The notes beneath the pieces are model-generated. The model was given only the letters and a program-made list of their open reading frames with translations. It did not search any database and was not told where the DNA came from. A stretch of DNA of 64,000 nt from Lentzea albidocapillata subsp. violacea (GTDB lineage: Bacteria; Actinomycetota; Actinomycetes; Mycobacteriales; Pseudonocardiaceae), in the NCBI RefSeq assembly GCF_900100275.1, contig NZ_FNET01000002.1, positions 372,001-436,000 of the forward strand, written 5' to 3'. Below, piece by piece: positions 51,616-63,600 of the stretch. The translations under genes were made by a program, and so were the position numbers. How positions within the stretch are numbered: position 1 is the first letter of the stretch; each line of letters begins with the position of its first letter.

Positions 51616-54600
51616 ATGGCCAAGGGGAACGTCACTCCCAGCCCGTCGCCGAGTCCGGGTTCGAACCCGCCCCCCTCGGCACCGCCGACCAGCGGAACGG
51701 GCGGAGGCGGCCCCACCGGCAACAGCGGTTACTCCATGAGCGACTCCTCGATGCAGGGGTTGCAGAGCAAAGCGGGCGACCTGGGGTCCCGGCTGTCGAG
51801 CATCTCGTCCGGCCTGCGGGGCCTGAACTTCAGCGGCAACGCGCTCGGCCCGATCGGCCTGTTCGCGGTGCCGGCGCTCAACGCGTCGAACGACAACGCG
51901 GTCTCCCAGGCCGACCGGGGCGCCAAGGCGTTCACGGACGTCCAGACCAACCTGAAGGCCACGCACCAGACCTCGACGCAGGTCGACCAGACCAACCAGA
52001 CCAACATCAAGTCGATCGACACCACCACCGACGCGAAGAACGTGCGCGGCGGCGGCAACACCACGCCGGGCAACATCGCCCCCGGCGGCCCCGCAACCAG
52101 CGGTGCCGGCTCGATCAAGGGCGGCGGCACCGCCACGTCCGGCAACGTCGCCCCCGGCGGCCCCACCGCCGGCGGCGCCGCCCCCATCAAGGGCGGCGGC
52201 AGCAACGCCACGTCCGGCGTCAGGGGACCGGGCGGCGGCCCGGCCGCCGCGGCACCGAACATCAAGGGTGGCGGCAGCAACGCGACCTCGGGCGTGAACA
52301 CCGCCGGTGGTCCCGCCGCCGGTGCGGCGCCGAACGTCAAGGGCGGTGGCGGCAACGCGACCTCGGGCGTGAACACGTCCGGCGGACCGGTCGCCGGTGC
52401 GGCGCCCAACATCAAGGGCGGCGGTGCCACTCCCGGCGGCGTCAAGGGTCCCGCGCCCTTCACCCCGACCGCGCCCGGTTACACCGGTCCCGGCAACCCC
52501 GGCGGCAAAGGCGGCGGCGCCACCCCCGGCGGCAAGACCCCAGCCGCCTTCACACCCACCGCACCGGGTTACACCGGCCCCGGCGGCAAAGGCGGCGGCG
52601 CCACTCCCGGCGGCAAGAGCCCGGCCGCGTTCACGCCAACGGCACCGGGTTACACCGGCCCTGGCAACCCCGGCGGCAAGGGCGGCGGTGCCACCCCCGG
52701 CGGCAAGACCCCGGCCGCCTTCACACCCACCGCACCGGGATACACCGGTCCCGGCAACGCCGGTGGCAAGGGCGGCGCGACCCCTGGTGCGACTCCAGGC
52801 GGCGCGACCCCTCCCAGCGGCACGGGCACGACGCCCGGCGGCGGCGGCAAGGGCCCCGCGCCCTTCACGCCCACGGCACCCGGCTACAATGGTCCCGGCA
52901 CCCCCGGCAACACCCCCGGCAACACCGCCGGCACCAAGCCCGCCACGACCGCTCCCGGCCCGCAGAACGCGGTGACGTCGCCTTCCCGCGGCGGCGCGAC
53001 ACCTCCCGGCATGGCGCCCGGCATGGCCCCGCCCATGGGTGGCGCGGCCCCCGGCGCGACCGGCGGCGAACGCGGCGGCAGCAAGTTCAATCCTGCCGGC
53101 GGCGGCGCGAAGGGCGTGTTCGACGCACCCAAGCCCCCGACACCCGACAGCACCATCACCAAGGCCCCACCAGCCACCTCACCCTCGACTCCCCCGCCCG
53201 CGCCGAAGCCCACGCCCACCATGCCGCCGGCCGGTGGCGCGACGCCCGGCACTCCGGGTGGCACCACTCCTCCCGGTTCCACCCCGGGCGGCGCGACTCC
53301 TCCCGGTTCCACTCCCGGCGGCGCGACTCCTCCCGGTTCCGGCGCGCCGAAGCCAGGTGGGGTTCCCGGCACCCCGGCTCCGACGACGCCGGGCGCGCAG
53401 AGCACCGCCACCAGCACCCCACCGCAGAGCGCGGGCCCGCGCGGCGGCGCCGTGGCTCCCGGTATGACGCCACCCGCCTCGGCCGCACCCGGCATGGCCC
53501 CGCCGATGGCACCGGGGGCGACCCCCGGCGCGACCGGCGGCGAACGCGGCGGCAGCAAGTTCAGTCCTGCCGGCGGCGGCGCAAAGGGCGTGTTCGACGC
53601 ACCCAAGCCCCCAACGCCCGACAGCACCATCACCAAGGCCCCACCAGCCACCTCACCCTCGACGCCACCCCCGGCGCCGAAGCCGACGCCGATGACCCCA
53701 CCCCCGGCCGCCACCGCGCCGCCTGCCCAGTCCCGGCCGGGCACGCCGCCGGTGTCGACGCCGCCTCCCGCGGCGAACGTGCCGCCGCCCGCCCAGTCAC
53801 GCCCGGCTCCCGCCGCGCCACCGGTGTCGTCGCCGGCACCGAACACGAACGCGCCGTCGCCGCGCCCGGACACCACGCCGTCCGCACAGCCGCCACGCAC
53901 CGACGCACCACCCGCACAGACGCGCCCAGCACCGCCGGTCAGCACGCCACCGGTCAACACGCCCTCGCCCACTCCGAACGCCAACACGCCCTCGCCCAAC
54001 CCGCCGTCGCCCAACCCGACGACCAACGCGCCAGCGGCCAACGTCCCCCCGGCGAACACCCCGTCGCCGCGCCCGGACACCACGCCGTCCGCACAGCCGC
54101 CACGCACCGACGCACCGCCCGCGCAGACGCGCCCGGCACCGCCGGTCAGCACGCCACCCGCCGCCGTGCCGTCGCCGCGGCCGGAGGCGAACGTCCCGCC
54201 GGCGAACACGCCGAAGCCCGAGACCAACGCTCCCCCGGTCCAGCCGAAGCCCACCCCGGACACGACCACGCCGCCGCCCGCGCAGACGCGCCCGGCGCCC
54301 GCACCGCCCACCGGCGCGGCACCGAACACCAACGCCACGCCCGACGTCGTCGTGGCCCCGGTCGTCACGCCCGCACCGAGGCCGGCCTCGCCGAACAACC
54401 AGGGCCAGCGGTCCGGCAACAACCCGGGCGACAACCCGGGCAACGACACGGACAGCGACACCGACTCGGTGTACGAGGACGCCGTCGAGTTCCAGACGGT
54501 CGAGCAGCGGGTGGACAGCTACCGGGCCGACGACCCGAAGAAGGACTCGGGCTGGTGGCCGGACGCGAACGGCGACCTCAAGTACGGGCCGAACAAGCCG

Positions 54601-57600
54601 TCGGAGTTCGTCGGCATCAGGGTCGACGAGAACACCACGGTCGGCCTGACGCCGTACATGACCAAGCAGTGGCTGGCGGACAACGGGGTCACCGTGCCGC
54701 CGGGAACCACGGTCGAAACGGCGATCCACCCGCTGCTCTACGACGGCGGCCTGGGTGGCGGCAACCGCAAGCCCGAGGTGTACGGCGTCGACAACGCCGC
54801 GGACTTCCACAGCGAGATGATGGGCGTCGCGGCCGAGCAGAACATCCAAGAGCAGCAGAACGTCCTGAACGCGGTGAACGACCTCGCCGCGGACATCACG
54901 ACCAAGTACCCGCCGGAGCAGTTCAACTACGTCGGGCTGGGCCGCAGTCCGGCCGCCGTGGTCGCCGCGCTGCAGAACCAGGGGCACGACGCGGTGTCCA
55001 TCCCGCTGTCGAACTTCCGGCCGCTGCCCTCCGACCCGAACTCGATCCTCGCCCCGGCGTACATCGGACCCGATGGCAAACCCAGGACCGAGCCGCTGAC
55101 CGATCAGCAGCAGGACATGCTCGACCAGCACTTCGACGAGTTCCTGGGCGACCTGCCCCCCGGCAAGGACGTGCTGCTGATCGACTACACGCAGGGCGGC
55201 CTGTCACTGGTGTCGGCGCAGAGCCAGCTGCAGCAGCACATGGCCAACAACGGGTCGGACGCCCACGTGCAGGCGTTCGCGATCCACGAGGCGACCAACC
55301 GCAACGACATCAACAACACGATCAACGCCGCCGCGCAGCCGGGGTCGAGGTTCCAGGACCTCTACGAGCGGTACATCGACGGCACCGGCCGCGCGGATGC
55401 CCGCCAGGACTTCAAGAACAGCATCGAAACGCACGAGATCCCCTTCAGGCACCCGCTGGGCGACGCGTTCCGCAACGAGGCCTTCGACGACTTCGCCGAG
55501 CACGGGTCCTACAAGATCCTCGACCAGAACCCGGACACGTTCCAGCAGGACCGCCCGCACAAGGACCACGACGTCGAGCCCGGCGTCACGCCGGCCTGGG
55601 ATGTGCTGAAGGACGCCGTCGCGGAGAACAACCCCCAGCCGAAGCCGGACACCGCCGACGGCAACGACACCCGTTCCGCGCCTCCGTCGCCCGGCAACAC
55701 CGACACCGACGTCAAGCCGGACACCGACATTAACAAGGCCGCGGACACGCAGGACACCCCGGCTGACAACCGCCCGACGCCGCCCAGGGACGCCCCGGCA
55801 ACCCCGCCCGCCTCGGCCCCGCCGGCACCACCCGCACCCCCGGCACCGCCCGTCCCCGCCTCGAACCTGAACCCCGACGGCACCAGGAACGACGTACCGA
55901 AGGTCGGTGCGCCGCCGGCGATGACGCCGCCCACCCCGGAATCCCACCAGGGCAAGGAAGTCCTCACCGACCAGTCGTGGCGGCACGACCCCGCGAGGAC
56001 CGCGGAGTGGTCGAACCCGAGCAACCCGGCCGACCGCAGCACCTGGGCCGACCGCCGCAACGACACGGACGTCCGCACCGTCGACGTGACGGTCCACGAC
56101 GTCCGCACGGAAAGCACGCCGTCGAACATCAAGTCCTACCAGGGACTCATCAACTACGACCTGCGCCGCATCGAGACCAGCCCCGGCAACTTCGTGCAGG
56201 AGTACACCGTCAAGGTGCATATCGACCCTGCGGCGAACATGACGCCGGAGGCCGTCGCGCAGGTCAAGGAGAACGCCACCAACGGCGTGAACTCCATGCT
56301 GAACCAGGGCCACCGGCTGCCCAGCGGTGACCAGTTCCACCTGAACCTCGAGTTCACCGACAACAAGGCCGACGCGCACACCAGCATCAAGGTCGACGAC
56401 AGGACCACCAACCCGGACCAGACCCACTGGGGCACCGACACCAGCCCCGAGGTCCTGGCGCACGAAACCCTGCACTACCTGGGAATCCCGGACGAGTACA
56501 AGGACTCGACCCGTGTCTTCCAGCAGCACGACACCAACTCGGGCGTCCACCAGAACGACGGCGGCATGATGGGCGACGACGTCCACCTGGACGACCCCGG
56601 CATCCGGCCACGTCACCTGTGGCTGATCGAGAACACCGCCAACAGCCAGGTCGCGGTGCCCGACACCACCATCGACCCGGCCGGCCCCGCGACCGTGCCG
56701 CCGCCCGCGGACTGGACTCCCAGGTCCACTCCGGACAGCAGCCCCGCGCCGTCCACCGACCCCAACACCTCGAACCCCGCAACGGACACGAGGCCCGCGC
56801 CCATGCCGGGCGCCTTCCCCGGCGACGTGGACGCCGACGCCCGGCCCCACCAGACGCACCTGCCGAACCTGGACAAGGTCGGCCTGGTCGAGTCGGTGCT
56901 GCGCAGCGCCGCGTTCCAGAACGTGCCCGTCGCGAACGCCTCACCGCTGGTCGGCACCAACGACGTCAAGTCCACTGTGGACACAGTCCTCGACGACGTC
57001 CGGCAGAACCCCCAGAACCACAACCACCCCGGCCTGACGCCGGAGGGCCTGTCGAGCTGGGTCGCGAGCCAGGTCGACCCCGACACGCTGGCGAAGTTCC
57101 ACCCCGACCTGGAACCGAACGTGCCCGGCCTCACCGGCGACGCCAAGGTGGACCAGTGGCGGGCGAACCTCGCGAACGACCTCGCGAACGGGACGTCGAA
57201 GCGCTGGGACGTCGTGAGCACCGACGGCATGAAGCCGGGCGACGCCGACGTGGTCAACCACGTCACGCAGCAGGTGAAAGAGAACGGCGCGATGCCGACG
57301 CCGGCCGACCTCGTCACCACGGGCCTGCAGACGCCGTCATGGGCCGACTCCCAGGTCGGCGCCCACCTGCCCGACACGATCGCGCAGTCGCTGGGTGTGC
57401 AGCTCGTCGTCGACAACAACGGCGTGCAGACCGTCCACGGCCCGGCGGGCGCGCCGCAGGTGCAGGTCTCCTCGCAGGACGGCACTTTCGGTGCGCTCGG
57501 TGCTCCGACGCCGCAGGAAGTCCGCGCGGGCATGGAGGCCTGGCTCGGGGGCAAGTCCTCCGCGGAGGTCAACCAGACCATCGGTGACCTCTACAAGGGC

Positions 57601-60600
57601 CGTCAGGACGAGGGCCTCTACAGCGCGGCCCAGCAGACCCAGCTGATCAAGCGCGCGGCCGCGCACCCCGGCGGTCCGCAGGTGTTCCTGAAGGACCTGC
57701 TGGACCAGCAGGCGAAACTCGAGAACCGGATCGACGACTCGAAGTCCAGGTCGAGCTGGAAGCCCGAAGCGCTCCAGACGAAGCAGGAACGCCAGAGCCA
57801 GGCCCAGATCCAGCAGGACATCGCGCGGGACACCGATCTCCTGACCAACGTCACCAAGCAGATCGACACCCTCCGGGACGCAGGTCCCAGGGTGGGCCTG
57901 ACCCACGCCGTCGACAACTTCGTCGCGGGCCCGAATGCGGACAAGCTCGCGAACGTCCGCCCGCGGGCGCTCGCCCAGCTCGACACCCACCTGACCCAGG
58001 AGATCGCGGCGGCGGAGAAGGCCGGGTTCGACACCACGGAGCTGAAGGCTCTGCACGAGCGGGTGCTCAACGAGCCGGACGCAAGCGCCGCGATGGCCCA
58101 GATCACCCGGCACGGTGTGGACGGCCTGACCGCCCAGGTGGACAAGGCCAACGGGCTGTTGCAGGAGTTCCGCGAGACCAAGGAGGACTACACCGGTTTC
58201 AACGGCTTCATGAACCGGTGGTTCGGCGACGGCCAGAGCTACAGCGCCGCCGAGGTCGACGCGAAGATCGCCGAAGCCGAGGCGGTGTTGCAGCAGTCGA
58301 AGCACCAGCTGTCGTTCGCGACCAACCCCGAGTACAGCAACCGGGTCGACAAGGCCCTGCAGATGCACGACATCGCGCAGCGGCTGGAGCGGCTCCAGGA
58401 GACCAACAGGGAGAACGCCGCCAGGACCGCCGAGCGCGAGGCGGCGAGGCAGGCCCAGGCGCAGGAGGTCCGGGAGGCCCAGGAACGCGCCCAGGCGCAG
58501 GCGAGGCAGGAGCACGCCGCGTTCAAGGCCTCGCTGTTCGGCAAGTCCTCCGCCGAGCTCGACGAACTGAAGACGCAGTACCAGGGCAACCCGGACCGCA
58601 CGTTCGAGATCGACCAGATGTCCCGCAACCAGGAAGCCGCCCAGAAACAGGGCGGCATCGGGCAGCACCTGCAGGACCTGCAGGGCGACATCAAGAACAC
58701 GCGCGACCAGATCAACGACCTGAAGAACATCACCGACGCGCTGCCGGACGCGTTCAAGACCGAACTGATGCGCACCGACCAGGCCCAGCGCCAGGCGGAG
58801 CAGCAGAACCTCAGGCTGCACGAGATCGCGCTCAACAGCGAGCTCAACCGGCTGCAGTTCGACCGCAACGACGCGCTCACCACGTACGCGTTGACCCTGC
58901 CGGCCGACCCGAACGCCCCCGGATGGCAGTCGGTGACGCCGAAGGACGTCGCGGCCCTCGAGAGCCACGTCGACGGCCTCATCAACGACGCACGGGCCAC
59001 CGGCCGGCCCACCCCGGACCTGGATCGGCTGGCCGGCACGCTCAGGGACCTCCGGATCGATGGCCAGGACGGCCCGATCCAGGCGAACGACCCCGCCGCC
59101 GGCCAGAACGACGCCCCGTCGGTCGACACGGACGACTCCGCGTCGGTCCAGTCCGACAACGACGCCCAGGACCGCGCCCCGGCGGACGAGAACCAGCAGG
59201 GGCAGCCCGCGCCGGCGGCCGAGCCCCGCCCGCGGCCTCAGCCGTTCATGCAGGACCCGTCGGCACGGCCCGCGGTCGCGGACGTGGACCTCGTCGTCCC
59301 CGGCGGTTTCGGCCCCTTGGTGGAGGGTTCGCCGCAGCGGTCGTTCGAGGCGTCGCTGTACGGCCTGGACTCCGCGGCACTGCGCGAAATGCTGCAGGAC
59401 CCGGCGTACCGCGGCAACCCGGAGCGCGCGGCCGCGATCCAGAGCCAGATCGACACCAACTACCGGTCCATCGGTGGTCCCGAGCTCTACGACAGGCAGA
59501 CGCAGTCCGCGCGGGACGGACTCGCCAGGGCCGAGGCCGCCAACAACCGGTGGAACGCCGCCGACCTGGTGCCCGACGCTCTCAAGACCCAGGACATGCT
59601 CGACGAGAAGGCGGTGCGCCAGGAGCAGGCGAACCGCGAGATCGAGCGCGCCCAGAACCGGGTCGACCAGTTCACGAACAACCGCGACGCCGCGCTCACC
59701 ACGTACGCGCTCCAGCAGCCCGCCGACCCGGACTCCTACGGCTGGCGCCAGTTCAGCGACGCCGACATCGCGGCCGTGCAGACCCACCTCGACCAGCAGA
59801 TCCAGGACGCGCAGGCGGGTGGCCACAACACCGGCCACCTCGAGGCCCTCCGGGACTTCACCCAGGAGGTCCAGGAAGCGCGCCAGAACGCGGACGCCGA
59901 CACGCGCCCCGCTCCACCCGCACCCGGCACGGACACGCGGTCGGCACCCGAGGCCGACACGCGTCCCGCTCCGCCCGCGCCCGACCCGGACACGCGGTCG
60001 GCACCCGAGGCCGAGACCCGTCCCGCGCCACCCCAGCCCGACACGGACACGCGGTCGGCACCCGACGCCGACACGCGCCCCGCTCCGCCCGCACCCGACA
60101 CGGACACGCGGTCGGCTCCCGACGCGGACACCGAGATCGAGACCCGTCCCGCGCCGCCCAGGCCGACGCCGAACCCGGTCATCCCGATGACCACCGTGGC
60201 GCCGCAGCCGGTCGGCCAGGTGCCGGGCACGAACCTGCCGAGCTTCTTCCAGGACAACAAGGCGCTCGGTTCGATCACGCCGACCGAGGTCCGCGGCGCG
60301 GACGCGGTCGTGGCCGAGATCGGTGGCCTCAAGCCGGACGACCAGGCGCGGATCAAGAACGCGCTGGAGAACGACTTCGAGACGTTCCTCGACGGTGGCC
60401 GCAACTTCCAGGTGAAGATCGGCAACGCCTGGTTCGAGGCGAACATCCGCGCCGAGATGCACGCGGACGCCGCCACGGACGTCAAGACCGCCGCCGACAC
60501 CAAGGTGGACAAGAACTACCAGGCCGCCACGTCGACCACGACGACGAACACCATCGCCACGTCCAACGACGTCGGCGGTTCGGCGACGGCCGGTGTCGCG

Positions 60601-63600
60601 ATGGGCCCGTACGGCTCGGTGGGCGGCAAGGCGGCGCTCGCGACACCTGCGGTCTCGCAGTCGAACACGAACAGCACCACCGAACAGCGCGCGATCAAGG
60701 GTTCGGACGACGGCTCGAAGAAGGTCACCGTCCCGGTCTCCTACGAGATCACGCTGACCGACGCGAGCGGCAACCCGAAGCAGTTCGCGACCCTGAGCAC
60801 CGGACCGGACGTCACGCTGCAGATCCCGGCGGACCTCAGCGCGATCGTCGACTCCGGCAAGACCTCGGACATGACCCCGCCCGCCGACGCGCAGTGGGGC
60901 ACGAAGATCGAGAACGCGGTGCCGGAAGCCGTGGTGGTCAAGGACTCCGGCAAGGCGTTCACCGACGTCGCGGCCGGCCTGCACCCGTCCATCACGAAGA
61001 TCGGCTCGCCCGGTCGCGAGGTGCTGCAGAACTTCCTGAGCCCCACCTCGATCCGCAACAACCTGCCGTCGATGCTCGGCGGCTTCGTCACGTCGCCCGA
61101 CCTGATGAGCCCGCACGCCAGTAAGGGCGGCGCGGTGCAGATGTCGGCGACGCTCAAGGACGCGAAGCTGGTCGGCACGGCGGCCGGGGCGGGACTGGAC
61201 CTCAAGGACACCTCTGCCTGGGGCAGCAGTGTGTCCGCGACCACCAAGACCGGGTTCGACGCCACCGCCGGGTTCGGCGGCAACATCGGCGTACCCGGCC
61301 AGGTCGGCGGCACGGTCGGCGCGACCGCGACCTACTCCGCGCGCACCGCGGAGGGCGTGAACGCCGGGTCGAGCAGCAGCCACAAGACCGGCATCGGCGT
61401 GAAGTCCGAGACCGGCCTGTACGAGGTCACGGCCGAGGTCGAGGTCCGCACGCCGGCCGGTGACAGCGTGAAGATGGAAGTCACCACGCACATGCGCATG
61501 GGCCTCAACGAGGCCGGTGCCGTGGGGCTGCCCACGCCGGACGGCACCAGGAACACGATCACCGACCCGGCTACCGCGGGCGCGTTGTTCCTGCCGCCCT
61601 ACGTCGCCGACACGATCGCCGCCGGCAACGCCAAGGTCGGCGAGTTCACGCCGGCCAACAAGGTGCAGGGCCAGGTCGAGGGCGCGCTGCGGGAACTGCC
61701 CGGCTTCGACAAGTTCCTGCCGAAGTGGAACAACCCGGACGCGAACCCGCGCAGCAGCAAGGGCCAGGGCTTCGCCGACGTCGCCGAGCAGCTCGCGAAC
61801 CAGCGCAAGATCGCGGCGACGCTCTCCCCCGCCGCGTTGAAGGCCAACATGGACAGCCTGCTCGGTCCGGGCGTCCAGGTGCAGCTCAAGAACTCCGGCA
61901 AGACGACGAACACCTACGTGAACGTCACGGTCAAGGCCAAGGTCAGCAACCCGAAGCACCTCGGCCAGGCCGACGCGCACGCGGTCAGCGACTCGACCAC
62001 GACCGGTCCGAAGCTCGACGCCAACACCAGCACCACCAAGGGCTGGACCGGCGGCGTGCAGGGCCGGGCCAACATCCCGGTGAAGACCGGCGTCGCCACG
62101 CTCATCCCGATGCCGCAGGCCGGTGTGTCCTACAGCCACTCGTGGACGGACAAGACCTCGGCGGGACCGGCGGTCAGCAGCACGTCGTCGAACCCCGGCA
62201 GCCCGGACGCCCAAGTGTTCCAGCAGGACGTCGAGTTCGAGGTCGAGATCACGACCTTCACCCGGCCCCGCACGTGGGTGCGCACCATCGTGCCCGGAGC
62301 GCCAGGATTCCACTCGCCCGAGGTGACGACTGTCGCGAAGACGGGCGCGGGCCTCGACAAGATCGACGGCAAGGTCAACCTGTGGGTGTCGGACGGCTCG
62401 ACCCTCAAGAACGACCCGGGCGACGGCTTCAAGCCCGGTGCCCCGTTGGCCACGCCGCTCGAGAACTCCCCGACCGTCAAGGACCTGCTCAGCCCGAAGG
62501 AAGCGCGGCCGAAGTCGCCGGAGTTCCTCAACGTCGAGGCGGTCGCGAACACGACCGCGTTGCGCGACGAGGCGATCGACGCGCTCAACCGCGCGGCCGG
62601 CGGCGACTCGGCGCTCACCACGCCGGGCACCGCGTCCCGTGCGCAGATCGACAAGATGTTCGCCCCGGAGAACATCAAGGCGAACCTGCAGCGGCTCATC
62701 GAGACCGGTGTGCAGGAGCAGGGCCTGAAGTACGACCGGCGCGTCACCGACCGTTCCGGCGCCATCGGCATGTCCGTGAAGCTGGGCGACGCGAAGCTGG
62801 TGTCCATTTCGGACACCACCGGCGCCGACAACTCGGTCAGCGGCGGCTACAAGGCGGGTGAGTCGTCCTCGACCAGCCGGTCCGTCGACCTCACCGCCGG
62901 CATCAACGTCCCGGTGCGGCCGAACGTCACCCCGCCGCCCGCGGGCACGCCGTCGAACCCCAGCGGTTCCGGTGGCGCCGCGGTGACCGGCAAGATCACG
63001 CCGTGGTCGGACACCAGGACCACGTCGAACGAGATCGGCGGCACCGTCGACCGCGGCCGCACCACCCCTGGCGACGCCCGGACCGTGCTGGTCCAGATCG
63101 ACGCCGAGTTCACCATCGTCGGCGAGAGCCGCGCGGGGAACTTCCTGCACGGCGGCACACCGCACGCCGAGGGCGTCAAGGTGGACATGCCGAAGTCGGT
63201 GTTCGTGCGGGTGTCCGAGGACGTCGCGCGCGAGATGGGCGTGCTGCCCAAGGTCGAGTCGACCGTGCCCAAGCCGGACTTCCCGACGATGGCACCGCCC
63301 TCGACGGTAGCCACCAACGAGCCCGGCGCGCTCGGTCTGTCCAATGTGGAGTCGGTGCCGGACCTCTCCGGTGTGGTCAACAACCTCACCGCCGAGCTGT
63401 CCGCGAAGACCAAGCGGTTCGGCAGCGACGCGCTGATCCCGGACTCGGTCCTCAAGGACTCGATGAGCAACCTCCAGCGCATCGTCGACCTCAACTCGCC
63501 AGCCAGCGTCAAGGCGATGATCGACAGCGCGCTGGACGGCGGCGTGCCGCTGCTGGTGCACCAGCCCGGCACGTTCGGCAAGGACTCGTACCAGGTCACG

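Noticed and set aside
51270-55733. A 1,487-codon plus-strand frame overlapping the EspA/E-like and giant genes
   Set aside because: It is out of frame with both; it encodes Arg/Ser/His-rich sequence typical of a shifted high-GC frame, and it starts inside the EspA/E-like gene.
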